The notes under the pieces were generated by a model, which had not been told where the DNA came from, did not search any database, and saw only the letters and a program-made list of their open reading frames with translations. Below are positions 7,700 through 14,967 of a DNA stretch of 39,410 nt, piece after piece. The position numbers were made by a program, and so were the translations under genes. This DNA comes from Tepidisphaera sp. (GTDB lineage: Bacteria; Planctomycetota; Phycisphaerae; Phycisphaerales; UBA1924): the NCBI GenBank assembly GCA_016124375.1, contig WGNV01000011.1, positions 1 to 39,410 of the forward strand. Reading direction: 5' to 3'. Numbering within the stretch: position 1 is the first letter of the stretch; each line of letters opens with the position of its first letter.

Positions 7700-8788
7700 A
7701 TGCGCAGCTGGATGACCCTGATCAGCGTGACGGTGATGTGCGTGGCGGCGGCCTTGTGCCCGGGGGGCACGGTCAAGGACATCACGCGGATCAGCACGCA
7801 GGGGGAGTACATCCTGCGCGGGACGGGGCTGGTGGTGGGCCTGGCGGGGACTGGGGACAGCGGCAAGGACATGATCCTGGCCCGGCCCCTGGCGCAGTTG
7901 CTGAAGAACAACGGGAACGGCGTGGCGTTGCCGAGCGAGCTGAACAACAGCAAGTCGGTGGCGCTGGTGACGGTGGAGTGCGTGATCTCGGAGCGGGGCG
8001 GGAAGACGGGCGATCACTTTGACGTGATCGTGTCGGTGGTGAACAGCGCCAAGAGCCTGAAGGGCGGGCAGCTGTACTTGACGCCGCTGCGCGGGCCTTA
8101 TGTGACCGATCCGATCTACGCGATCGCGGAAGGGCCGGTGGATCTTGAATCCGGGGGCGTGGATACGCGGGCGCGGGTGCGGGGCGGGGCGAGGCTGATC
8201 AAGGACGTGATGGCGCCGGGGATCGGCGACAGCTTCGACCTGATCATCGATGCGCCGTTTGCGGGGTGGGGGGCGGCGAGCCAGGTGGCGATCGCGATCA
8301 ACGCGAAGGCCCAGCCGCAGGCGTTGTCGGGCAATGCGGTGGCGGTGGCCATGGCGATCGACGAGCGGACGGTGCGGGTGAGCGTGCCGGCGGCGGAGCG
8401 GGCGGACAAGGCGGGGTTCATCGCGGACGTGCTGGCGGCGGATGTGAACCTGGGGCAGTTGGACCTGCCGGCGCAGGTCATCTGCAACCAGCGGACCGGG
8501 GCGATCGTGGTGACGGGGGACGTCGAGATCGCGCCGGTGGCGATCACGCACAAGGACCTGAGCATCACGACGACGACGCCCGCGGTGACGCCCACGGCGC
8601 TGAACCCGCAGGTGCGGCGGGAGCGCTGGACCGACCTGCAGACGGGGATCAAGCCGAATCAGCGGGCGAAGCTGTCGGACCTGCTGGCGGCGTTCAAGCA
8701 GTTGGACGTGCCGCCCCAGGAGCAGATGGGGATTCTGCAGATGCTGTACAAGACGGGGAAGCTGCAGGCGAAGCTGGTGATGGATTAG
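7700..8788 (+). CDS. flgI: Flagellar P-ring protein FlgI
   Basis: FlgI assembles in the periplasm, with FlgA's help, into the P ring that acts as a bushing for the rod. The 362-residue protein has a signal peptide (MRSWMTLISVTVMCVAAALC) followed by VKDITRISTQGEYILRGTG and LVVGLAGTGDSG. A long conserved body follows with AINAKAQPQALSGNAVAVAM, and the C-terminus has LSDLLAAFKQLDVPPQEQMG, the FlgI family ending. The ATG at 7700 is chosen because GGGAG at 7686-7690 lies 9 nt upstream. An in-frame ATG at 7691 would abut that site, and a longer open frame back to 7574 is not signal-like. Confidence 0.93.
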   Translation: MRSWMTLISVTVMCVAAALCPGGTVKDITRISTQGEYILRGTGLVVGLAGTGDSGKDMILARPLAQLLKNNGNGVALPSELNNSKSVALVTVECVISERGGKTGDHFDVIVSVVNSAKSLKGGQLYLTPLRGPYVTDPIYAIAEGPVDLESGGVDTRARVRGGARLIKDVMAPGIGDSFDLIIDAPFAGWGAASQVAIAINAKAQPQALSGNAVAVAMAIDERTVRVSVPAAERADKAGFIADVLAADVNLGQLDLPAQVICNQRTGAIVVTGDVEIAPVAITHKDLSITTTTPAVTPTALNPQVRRERWTDLQTGIKPNQRAKLSDLLAAFKQLDVPPQEQMGILQMLYKTGKLQAKLVMD

Positions 8789-8824
8789 GGAGGCTTGCGG
8801 CGGAACTCGGCGGTGATCGGGTAG

Positions 8825-8896
8825 GAGCCCGAAGCGCGAGCGAGGGTCTCCGCGATATCCGGCCACCAGAGAGACCATCGCTGGCGCTTCGGGCTC
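8825..8896. repeat. REP-like inverted repeat between flgI and the flgJ-like gene
   Basis: A 26-nt arm starting GAGCCCGAAGCGC (8825-8850) pairs at 24 of 26 positions with 8871-8896, leaving a 20-nt loop. The GCCCGAAGCGCCAGCGA style resembles palindromic repeats I associate with planctomycete genomes, but I could not search for other copies. Only one copy is visible here. Transcribed, it would place a strong hairpin between flgI and the following gene, which could protect or attenuate the upstream message. Confidence 0.8.
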
Positions 8897-8909
8897 GTAG
8901 GGAGCGTGC

Positions 8910-9365
8910 ATGTCGAACGTCACAGTTCAATCTCTCGCGACGACGAGCCGCGGGGCCGGGGCCGAACTGCTTTCGCGCCCGCGGCTGGGTGACCAGGCGG
9001 CTTTTGGCGACGTGCTGGCGCGTGTGAAGAGTGATCAGCAGACGCCCGAGCAGAAGGCGCGCAAGGCGGCGGAGGAGCTGATCTCGACGGCGCTGATCGG
9101 CCCGGTGTTCAAGGGGCTGCGGGAGAGCAACAACGCGGCGGAGCCCTTCAAGCCGAATGCGGCGGAGCGCAGCTTTGGGCAGATGCTGGACACGACTCTT
9201 GCGCAGCGGATGGTGAGTTCCGCGCACTGGGGGCTGGTGGACAGCGTGGCACAGAAACTGCTGAGGAAAGCGGAGCCCGAGGGCGCGACGCCAGAGAAGG
9301 CGCCGGGGGCCGGGGCGAAGGCGCTGGAGTCGGGGGAGCGATCGATTTCGGGAGCCACGGAATGA
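8910..9365 (+). CDS. FlgJ-like rod-binding protein (no muramidase domain)
   Basis: This 151-residue protein matches the N-terminal rod-binding domain of FlgJ, which acts as a scaffold for rod assembly. Visible family features are AAEELISTALIGPVFKGLRE (about residues 48-67), SFGQMLDTTLAQRMV (84-98) and GLVDSVAQKLLRK (104-116), comparable to the 'MLD-ELA--M----GLAD' pattern of the family. The C-terminal peptidoglycan hydrolase domain of enterobacterial FlgJ is absent, as in many other phyla. Its stop overlaps the next gene's start (ATGA). It follows flgI after a gap that holds the REP-like palindrome. Confidence 0.75.
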   Translation: MSNVTVQSLATTSRGAGAELLSRPRLGDQAAFGDVLARVKSDQQTPEQKARKAAEELISTALIGPVFKGLRESNNAAEPFKPNAAERSFGQMLDTTLAQRMVSSAHWGLVDSVAQKLLRKAEPEGATPEKAPGAGAKALESGERSISGATE

Positions 9366-9922
9366 CGACCAAGCCTGCTTTTGAAGCCGCGACGGGGAAA
9401 CTTCCCACGCTGAGCGAGCTGGCCGAGCGGCTGGAGGGCGTGATCGACGCGTATGCCCAGCGGTATGACCAGCTCGCGGCAAGCATCGCGGCCCAGCGCG
9501 AGGCGCTGCGGCGGGCGGATGGCGCGGGGGTGGAAGCCGCGGGACGCAGCCAGCGGGTGATTCTGGAAGCGATCGCGATGCTGGAGCAACGCCGGGGGGG
9601 CGTGGCGAACGACGCGGCGGGGGTGCTGCCGGGGCTGGCGAAAGGGCGGACGACGCCGCTGACGCTGCGCGACATCGCGCGGGCGCTGCCCGTGAAGAAC
9701 GCGGCGGAGCTGACCCGCAAGGCCGAGGCGCTGCGGGAGAAGGTGATTTCGACGCAGGAGGCCACGCGGGTGGTGGGGCTCGCGACCAGGTCGCTGCTGG
9801 CGCACATCGAGGGGCTGATGCGGACGGTGGCCCAGCAGATCAGCCATGCGGGGACGTATTCGCCCAAGGGGCACGTGGAAGCGGGCGGGGCGGTGGTGTC
9901 GTCGCTGGACGTACGGAGCTAA
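9362..9922 (+). CDS. FlgN-like flagellar export chaperone
   Basis: A 186-residue, mostly helical protein whose position directly before flgK fits FlgN, the cytoplasmic chaperone for the hook-filament junction proteins FlgK and FlgL. The N-terminal third (LSELAERLEGVIDAYAQRYD and following) has the heptad-like pattern of FlgN proteins, and the C-terminal half has further long helices. Sequence conservation in this family is low, so the call rests largely on context, size and helical character. It overlaps the preceding gene by 4 nt and ends 3 nt before flgK, so tight co-translation is likely. Confidence 0.65.
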   Translation: MTTKPAFEAATGKLPTLSELAERLEGVIDAYAQRYDQLAASIAAQREALRRADGAGVEAAGRSQRVILEAIAMLEQRRGGVANDAAGVLPGLAKGRTTPLTLRDIARALPVKNAAELTRKAEALREKVISTQEATRVVGLATRSLLAHIEGLMRTVAQQISHAGTYSPKGHVEAGGAVVSSLDVRS

Positions 9923-9925
9923 CTG

Positions 9926-11656
9926 ATGAGCCTGAATGCCGCGCTGAATATTGGACAGTCGGCCCTCAGCGCCAGTTCGCTGGGGATCCAGATCGCGGGC
10001 AACAACATCGCGAACGTGTCGACGCCCGGGTATTCGCGGCAGTTGGCGCGGCTGGTGCCGCTGCGGGGCGATTCGTCGTCGTGGAACGTGGGCTCGGGGG
10101 TGGGGATCGCGGCGGTGCAGCGCCAGGTGGACGAGGCGATCGAGGCGAGGCTGAGGACGAGCACGGCCAGCGCGGCGTACGCGAGCGCGCAGTCGACGAT
10201 CTATTCGCAGGTGGAAGACACGCTTGGGGAACTTGGAAAGAACGATCTTTCCAGCCAGTTGAGCTCGTTTTTCAGCGCGTGGTCGGAGCGGGCGAACCAG
10301 ACGAACTCGAACTCGTCGGTGGTGCAGCAGGGGGACCAGCTCGCGGCGTTCCTGCAGAACCTGCGGGGAGATCTGGTCAGCCAGAGGTCGCAGATCCAGG
10401 GGCAGCTGGCGGGGGCGGTGACGCGGGCGGATCAGCTCTTGAGCTCGATCGCGGACCTGAACGGGCAGATCTCGCAGGCGGAGGTGGGCGGGCAGCCGGC
10501 GAACACGCTGCGCGACCAGCGGAACAGCGCGGTGAAGGAACTCTCCGGGTTGATCGATGTGAGCGTGGTGGATCGCGGGCAGGGCGGGTTTGACGTGCTG
10601 ACGGGCTCGACGCCCCTGGTGCTGGGCTCGCAGTCGCGGGGGATCACGCTGAAGCACGACGTGGTGAACGGGCAGCAGACCACCAGCGTGGCGACCAAGG
10701 TGAACAGCCAGACGCTGACGCCCGGCTCGGGGCAGATCGCGGCGTTTGCGAGCGGATCGACCTCGGCGATCGACGACGCCATCTCGCGGGTGGATGGGTT
10801 GGCCTCGACGCTCATCTATGAGGTGAACAAGTTTCACGCGACCGGGGCGAATGCCGCGGGGCTGACGACGACGAGCTCGACGGCGGCGTTCACGCTGGCG
10901 GACCGGAGCCGGGCGTTCAACGACCCGGCGAACCAGTCGGCCCAGGACCTAGCCCACGCCCCGACCAACGGCGGCTTCATCGTGCGGGTGCGCAATACCA
11001 ACACCGGCGCCGAGCAGACGGTGCGGGTCAACGTGGACCTGGACGGCATCAACAACGCCGGGCAGCCCGGGACGGCGGACGACACCTCGCCCGAGGGGCT
11101 GCGGGCCCAGCTGGATGGGATCACGGGGATCTCGGCGACCTTCTCGCCCGACGGCAAGCTGCAGGTGAACGCCGACCAGGGCTTCGAGTTCAACTTTGAG
11201 GACGACACCAGCAATGCGCTGGCGTCCTTGGGCGTGAACGCGTATTTCACGGGTGGGAGCGCGAAGGACATCGCGGTGCGGAGCGACCTCAAGACGGATC
11301 CCAATCTGCTGACGGCGGGGCGGTACGAGAACGGGGCGTTTGTGGAGAACGGCACGGCGCTGGCGCTGGCGGGCTTGCAGGATCAGGGGGTGGCGTCGCT
11401 GGGCGGGCAGACCATTCAGCAGAGCTGGCGCGACAGTTATCAATCGATCGGGGCGGGGGCGGCGCAGGCGAAGACGCTGGCGGATGCCGCGGGAACGGTG
11501 AGGGACAGCTTGGAGTCTCAGCGCTCGGCGGTGAGCGGGGTGTCGATCGACGAGGAATCGATCAACCTGCTGAGTTTTCAGAACCAGTATTCGGCGGCGG
11601 CCAAACTCATCTCGGTGACCGACCAGCTCACGCAGACCGTCATCAACCTGGTGTAG
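9926..11656 (+). CDS. flgK: Flagellar hook-associated protein 1 FlgK
   Basis: FlgK forms the first junction ring between hook and filament. The 576-residue protein begins with the axial signature SLNAALNIGQSALSASSLGI and NNIANVSTPGYSRQ (about residues 30-43). It continues with the long helical D1 region (VEDTLGELG, FFSAWSERANQ, ADLNGQISQAE, NTLRDQRNSAVKELS) that distinguishes FlgK from rod proteins. The C-terminal D0 helix reads SIDEESINLLSFQNQYSAAA and ends TQTVINLV. Length is typical. GGAG about 8 nt upstream serves as ribosome-binding site. It is followed by flgL after 17 bp. Confidence 0.95.
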   Translation: MSLNAALNIGQSALSASSLGIQIAGNNIANVSTPGYSRQLARLVPLRGDSSSWNVGSGVGIAAVQRQVDEAIEARLRTSTASAAYASAQSTIYSQVEDTLGELGKNDLSSQLSSFFSAWSERANQTNSNSSVVQQGDQLAAFLQNLRGDLVSQRSQIQGQLAGAVTRADQLLSSIADLNGQISQAEVGGQPANTLRDQRNSAVKELSGLIDVSVVDRGQGGFDVLTGSTPLVLGSQSRGITLKHDVVNGQQTTSVATKVNSQTLTPGSGQIAAFASGSTSAIDDAISRVDGLASTLIYEVNKFHATGANAAGLTTTSSTAAFTLADRSRAFNDPANQSAQDLAHAPTNGGFIVRVRNTNTGAEQTVRVNVDLDGINNAGQPGTADDTSPEGLRAQLDGITGISATFSPDGKLQVNADQGFEFNFEDDTSNALASLGVNAYFTGGSAKDIAVRSDLKTDPNLLTAGRYENGAFVENGTALALAGLQDQGVASLGGQTIQQSWRDSYQSIGAGAAQAKTLADAAGTVRDSLESQRSAVSGVSIDEESINLLSFQNQYSAAAKLISVTDQLTQTVINLV

Positions 11657-11673
11657 CCCATCTGGGGTAGCTC

Positions 11674-13728
11674 ATGTCACTGATTCCATCAAATCTCGCA
11701 CGCGTGCCCAATCTGCTGGTGCAGCGCATCAGCCTGGCGAATGTGAGCCGTACGACGGTGGACCTGCTGAAGACCAGCCAGCAGATCTCCACGGGCCGGG
11801 ACATTTCGCGCCCGAGCGACGACATTGTGCGGGCGGCGACCATCGGCGTGCTGGACGACCGGCTGGACCGATCTGCCCAGACGCAGCGCAACCTGAGCCA
11901 GGCGAGCGCGTCGCTGGGGCTGCTGGACCAGTTGTTCGGGGAGGCGACGGACAGCGCGAACCAGGCAAGGTCGATCGCCAGCCAGCAGTCGAGCACCGGG
12001 TCATCGACCGCCGAGCGCAGCGCGCAGGCGACGGTGGTCGACCAGTTGCTGGCGGGGCTGTACAACTCGGTGAACCGCAGCTCGGTGGCGGGGTATGCGC
12101 TGGGGGGTTCGCAGACGTCTTCGCCCCCGGTGCAGGAGTTTTTCGGGGGGTACCGCTACACCGGCCAGGGCTCGGGGATCGTGACCGACCTGGGGCAGTT
12201 CGCCAGCGTGCCGATCACCCTGGGCCCGGGCAACCCCTTGGGGAACGTCTCGACGCGGGTGGCCAGCACGATCGATTACAACCCGAGCCTCACCACCGAT
12301 ACGCAACTGAGCGACCTCGCGGGCGGCAGGGGCCTGGGCGTCGTGACGGGCACGGTGCAGTTTGCGGTCAACGGCGGGAGCGCGGTGAGCGTGGATCTGT
12401 CCGGAGCCGCGACGGTGCAGGACGTGATCACCCGCGTGACCAGCGCGATTCATGATTATGAAACGACCAGCGGCACCACGGTGCTGGGGCCGGGCGGGGT
12501 CAGCGTGTCGGGCGGGTCGTTCACGATCGACGTGGCGGCGGGCAACGCCGTCCGGTTTGCGGATCCGGCCGGGGGAACGACGGCCGAAGACCTGGGCCTG
12601 GCGGGGACGCCTGCCTTTGACTTCAGCAGCGGCACGGCTTCGGGTGTGGACACCAATCCCAAGCTGACGCTGCGCACGCCGGTGACGGCGCTGGCGGGGA
12701 TCTCGGGGGCGCTGGGGCAGATCAAGGTGACCAACGCCGGGCGGAGCACGGTGGTGGACCTTTCCGGGGCCAAGACCCTGGCGGACATCAAGAACACGCT
12801 GGAGGGATCGAACCTGGGCGTGGGGGTCGAGATCAACGCGGCGGGGAACGGGATCGTCGTGACCAACCAGGTGTCCGCCGGGCGGGCGGGGGCGCTGTCG
12901 ATCTCGGAGGTCTCGGGGAACAACCTGACGGCGACGCGGCTGGGGATCCGGACGCTGGACAGCAGCACGCGCCTGGCGGACTTCAACTTTGGGCAGGGGG
13001 TGCAGATCGTGGATGGGCAGGTGGACCCTGCGACGGGATCCCCGAGCGTTCCTTTGAACAACGACTTCACGATCACGCTGGGGGATGCGGCCCAGACGAA
13101 GATCACGGTGGATCTGCGGCCGCAGGACGTGAGCAACGTGCAGACGCTGCTGGACCGGATCAACAGTCAGGCCCAGGCGGCGCTGGCCGCGGCGGGGTTG
13201 CCGGCCAGCGCGTTCAGCGCGGGGCTGAGCGACGGACCCAACGGGATCGCGTTTCACCAGAGTTCGACGTTTACCGGGGCGATTTCGGTGCAGGCGAACA
13301 ACAACTCGCCGGCGGCGACGCAACTGGGGCTGCTGGACGGGACGTATGACCCGGCGAGCGCAACTTTTGTGGGTACGGACCACGCAAAAGTGCGCGTTGA
13401 CTCGCTGTTTAGTGACTTGATCGACCTGCGGGACGGGTTGCGCAACGACGACACCTCTGGCATCGGGTTTGCTTCTGACTCGCTGTCGAAATCCATCGAT
13501 GGCTTGACGCAGACGCGCGGGCTGGTGGGGGCGTATGCCCAGCGGGTGGATCAGGCGACGACTCGGGAGACGGATCGGGTGACATTGGACACGCAAACCC
13601 GGAGCACGCTGGCGGACACGGACTACGCGTCGGCTTCGGCACGCTATTCGCTGTTGCAGACGCAGTTGCAGGCGAGCCTGCAGCTGACGGCGGCCAGCCA
13701 GGGGCGGACGCTGCTGGATTACCTGTAA
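11674..13728 (+). CDS. flgL: Flagellar hook-associated protein 3 FlgL (enlarged)
   Basis: FlgL forms the second hook-filament junction ring. The N-terminal D0/D1 region reads RTTVDLLKTSQQISTGRDIS and RPSDD. The C-terminal helix has TLADTDYASASARYSLLQTQ and ends GRTLLDYL, both typical of FlgL/flagellin-like proteins. At 684 residues it is about twice the length of enterobacterial FlgL. The extra middle contains at least three segments like the flagellin IN motif: around 225-260 (VNGGSAVSVDLSGAATVQDV), around 350-400 (VTNAGRSTVVDLSGAKTLAD) and around 465-500 (ITLGDAAQTKITVDLRPQDV). These would form surface domains. Its size relative to the flagellins (518 and 511) is unusual but the reading frame is intact. 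Confidence 0.9.
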   Translation: MSLIPSNLARVPNLLVQRISLANVSRTTVDLLKTSQQISTGRDISRPSDDIVRAATIGVLDDRLDRSAQTQRNLSQASASLGLLDQLFGEATDSANQARSIASQQSSTGSSTAERSAQATVVDQLLAGLYNSVNRSSVAGYALGGSQTSSPPVQEFFGGYRYTGQGSGIVTDLGQFASVPITLGPGNPLGNVSTRVASTIDYNPSLTTDTQLSDLAGGRGLGVVTGTVQFAVNGGSAVSVDLSGAATVQDVITRVTSAIHDYETTSGTTVLGPGGVSVSGGSFTIDVAAGNAVRFADPAGGTTAEDLGLAGTPAFDFSSGTASGVDTNPKLTLRTPVTALAGISGALGQIKVTNAGRSTVVDLSGAKTLADIKNTLEGSNLGVGVEINAAGNGIVVTNQVSAGRAGALSISEVSGNNLTATRLGIRTLDSSTRLADFNFGQGVQIVDGQVDPATGSPSVPLNNDFTITLGDAAQTKITVDLRPQDVSNVQTLLDRINSQAQAALAAAGLPASAFSAGLSDGPNGIAFHQSSTFTGAISVQANNNSPAATQLGLLDGTYDPASATFVGTDHAKVRVDSLFSDLIDLRDGLRNDDTSGIGFASDSLSKSIDGLTQTRGLVGAYAQRVDQATTRETDRVTLDTQTRSTLADTDYASASARYSLLQTQLQASLQLTAASQGRTLLDYL

Positions 13729-13735
13729 GGGCCCG

Positions 13736-13806
13736 CGCCGGCGAGAGCCGGCGAGGGGAGGTTGATGGAAACGTGGCTTGCTCCCACCTTCGGCCGGGGG
13801 GCAAGC
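13736..13806 (+). promoter_or_regulatory. Structured leader upstream of fliW (two hairpins)
   Basis: Two strong inverted repeats lie in the 119-bp gap between flgL and fliW. CGCCGGC-GAGA-GCCGGCG is at 13736-13753. A 10-bp stem GCTTGCTCCC (13776-13785) pairs with GGGGGCAAGC (13797-13806) through one G-U pair, with an 11-nt loop. No T-run follows, so they are not intrinsic terminators. They may stabilise the upstream message or control fliW translation; the function is unknown. Confidence 0.55.
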
Positions 13807-13847
13807 GAGGAACCGGTGACCGGGGCCGACTCAGCGGAGCTGACGCC

Positions 13848-14300
13848 ATGGAGGTTCGGACTACTCGCTTTGGAATCCTTGATATCGCGGAGGATCGCGT
13901 GATCGAGTTCCCCAAGGGGCTGCTCGGGTTCTCGCAGTACACCCGCTATTGCCTGCTGGAGCCGGGAGATGACGCGTGCTTCTTCTGGCTGCAGAGCCTG
14001 GATGAGCCGAGCCTGGCGTTCGTGGTGACGGACCCGAGCCTGTTTGTTCCCGAGTTCTCGGTGCCGGTGAGGCCCGAGCAGATGGTGGAACTGAAGCTGA
14101 ACAAGCTCGAGGACGCGCAGGTGTTTGTGATCGTGAACAAGGTGGAGCAGATGCTGACCGGCAACCTGCAGGGGCCGCTGGTCATCAACACCATCACTCG
14201 CGCGGGCGAGCAGATGGTGTTGGCGGAGAAGCGTTGGACGACGCGGCACCCGCTGGTGAAGGTCGCGGGCGCCGAGCAGCGCCGGGCCGCCAGCGCCTGA
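13848..14300 (+). CDS. fliW: Flagellar assembly factor FliW
   Basis: FliW is a small cytoplasmic protein that binds flagellin and, when flagellin has been exported, binds and inhibits CsrA. That mechanism is established for Bacillus subtilis FliW-CsrA-Hag. The 150-residue protein shows the family core: VIEFPKGLLGFSQYTRYCLL (about residues 17-36), FFWLQSLDEPSLAFVVTDP (44-62), LFVPEFSVP, QVFVIVNKV, MLTGNLQGPLVIN and RWTTRHPLV. Length is typical. The ATG is chosen at the start of the conserved region; the open frame extends 25 codons further upstream into the structured leader. It lies directly before csrA and the flagellin genes, which is the classical arrangement. Confidence 0.95.
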   Translation: MEVRTTRFGILDIAEDRVIEFPKGLLGFSQYTRYCLLEPGDDACFFWLQSLDEPSLAFVVTDPSLFVPEFSVPVRPEQMVELKLNKLEDAQVFVIVNKVEQMLTGNLQGPLVINTITRAGEQMVLAEKRWTTRHPLVKVAGAEQRRAASA

Positions 14301-14348
14301 AGCGCGGAACACATGTTCTACGACCGGTCCAACTTTGAGAGATTCGCC

Positions 14349-14451
14349 CGCGTGCCGGACTTTCGGCACGCGATGGAGCCGCGCCATGAACTGGCGTGGC
14401 TCCCGGATACGGGGCACGGAGGCCCCGGTGCGGGGAGCAAGGAGCCAACCG
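14349..14451 (+). promoter_or_regulatory. csrA leader with stacked and mutually exclusive hairpins and a GGA site
   Basis: Three stems can form. One is a 9-bp stem CGCGTGCCG/CGGCACGCG at 14349-14372. The second is an 11-bp stem GGAGCCGCGCC/GGCGTGGCTCC at 14375-14403. The third is either GGGGC-ACGGAG-GCCCC (14411-14426) or CCCCG-GTG-CGGGG (14423-14435), which compete for the same C residues. In the first alternative ACGGA is displayed in a loop, the favoured form of a CsrA-binding site. The ribosome-binding site AAGGAG (14439-14444) holds a second GGA. This fits CsrA autoregulation but is inferred. A GTG at 14428, in frame with csrA, is a weaker alternative start. Confidence 0.5.
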
Positions 14452-14823
14452 ATGCTGGTGCTTTCCCGGCAGCGCGACGAGACGATCATGATCGGGGACG
14501 AGATCGAAATCACCGTGGTGGATATCCGCGGGGACAAGGTCCGTCTCGGGATCAGCGCTCCGACGCGCATTGCCGTTCATCGCAAAGAGGTGTACGAGGC
14601 CATCAAGAAGGAAAACGAGCAGGCGGCCAAGATCGCCGGCCCGGACCTGAGCAGCCTGGGTGGGATCGCTCCCGGCCCGGTGCGGAGCCAGATCCGCGCC
14701 AGCCGGCTGACGGCCAGCCCGGCGGCGGGGCGCGAAACCCAGCAGGAGGACGCGCCCGGGCCCAAGCTTGCCGGCACGCGGGGGGCAAGACCCCCGGCGG
14801 GCAACGCGGCCAAGCTCGCGTAG
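14452..14823 (+). CDS. csrA: Carbon storage/translation regulator CsrA with C-terminal extension
   Basis: CsrA is a dimeric RNA-binding protein that represses translation by covering GGA motifs near ribosome-binding sites; here flagellin is the likely main target. Residues 1-55 are a complete CsrA domain: MLVLSRQRDETIMIGDEIEI, then VVDIRGDKVRLGISAPTRIA and VHRKEVYEAI. R6 and the R44-like residue of the RNA-binding surface (R in APTRIAVHR) are kept. The protein is 123 residues, against about 60-75 for typical CsrA. The last 60 residues are Ala/Pro/Gly/Arg-rich and probably disordered. The start is the ATG of MLVL with AAGGAG 7 nt upstream. It follows fliW and precedes two flagellin genes. Confidence 0.95.
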   Translation: MLVLSRQRDETIMIGDEIEITVVDIRGDKVRLGISAPTRIAVHRKEVYEAIKKENEQAAKIAGPDLSSLGGIAPGPVRSQIRASRLTASPAAGRETQQEDAPGPKLAGTRGARPPAGNAAKLA

Positions 14824-14860
14824 CGGGCAACGCAGGAAAGTCATCAAGGTCGTTGGAATC

Positions 14861-14961
14861 GCGGAGGATGGGTAGTCAGGCAGGTCGGTCGGTAGGACAA
14901 GGCGGGGTGGGATCACGCCCGCAGCACCAGTGCTCGAAGCACTGAGCCTCAATCACGGAGG
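14861..14961 (+). promoter_or_regulatory. Leader of first flagellin gene: two GGAGGAT sites and a hairpin
   Basis: GCGGAGGAT at 14861-14869 and CACGGAGGAT at 14954-14963 are near-identical GGA-containing sites; the second is the flagellin ribosome-binding site. Between them lies CAGTGCT-CGA-AGCACTG (14928-14944). Two GGA sites, one over the ribosome-binding site, is the arrangement CsrA uses on the Bacillus hag leader. Whether the upstream site is transcribed with the flagellin message is unknown. A weak sigma-54-like element (14908-14923) would start RNA downstream of it. Confidence 0.4.
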
Positions 14962-14967
14962 ATTGCC

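Noticed and set aside
5944..7953. Long minus-strand open frame opposite flgA, flgH and the start of flgI
   Set aside because: Low-complexity Arg/Pro/Ser translation, runs across three well-supported genes and through the repeat block at 7474-7542.
12001..13596. Long minus-strand open frame opposite flgL
   Set aside because: Arg/His/Pro-rich antisense shadow; flgL on the plus strand has clear family ends.
13764..13782. Sigma-54 promoter upstream of fliW (TGG and TTGCT)
   Set aside because: The GG to GC distance is 11 nt instead of 10 and the -24 element is poor; the TTGCT belongs to the hairpin arm.
14908..14923. Sigma-54 promoter upstream of the first flagellin gene
   Set aside because: Spacing GG-N10-GC is right, but TGGGAT and CCGCA match the consensus poorly; kept only as a weak alternative.
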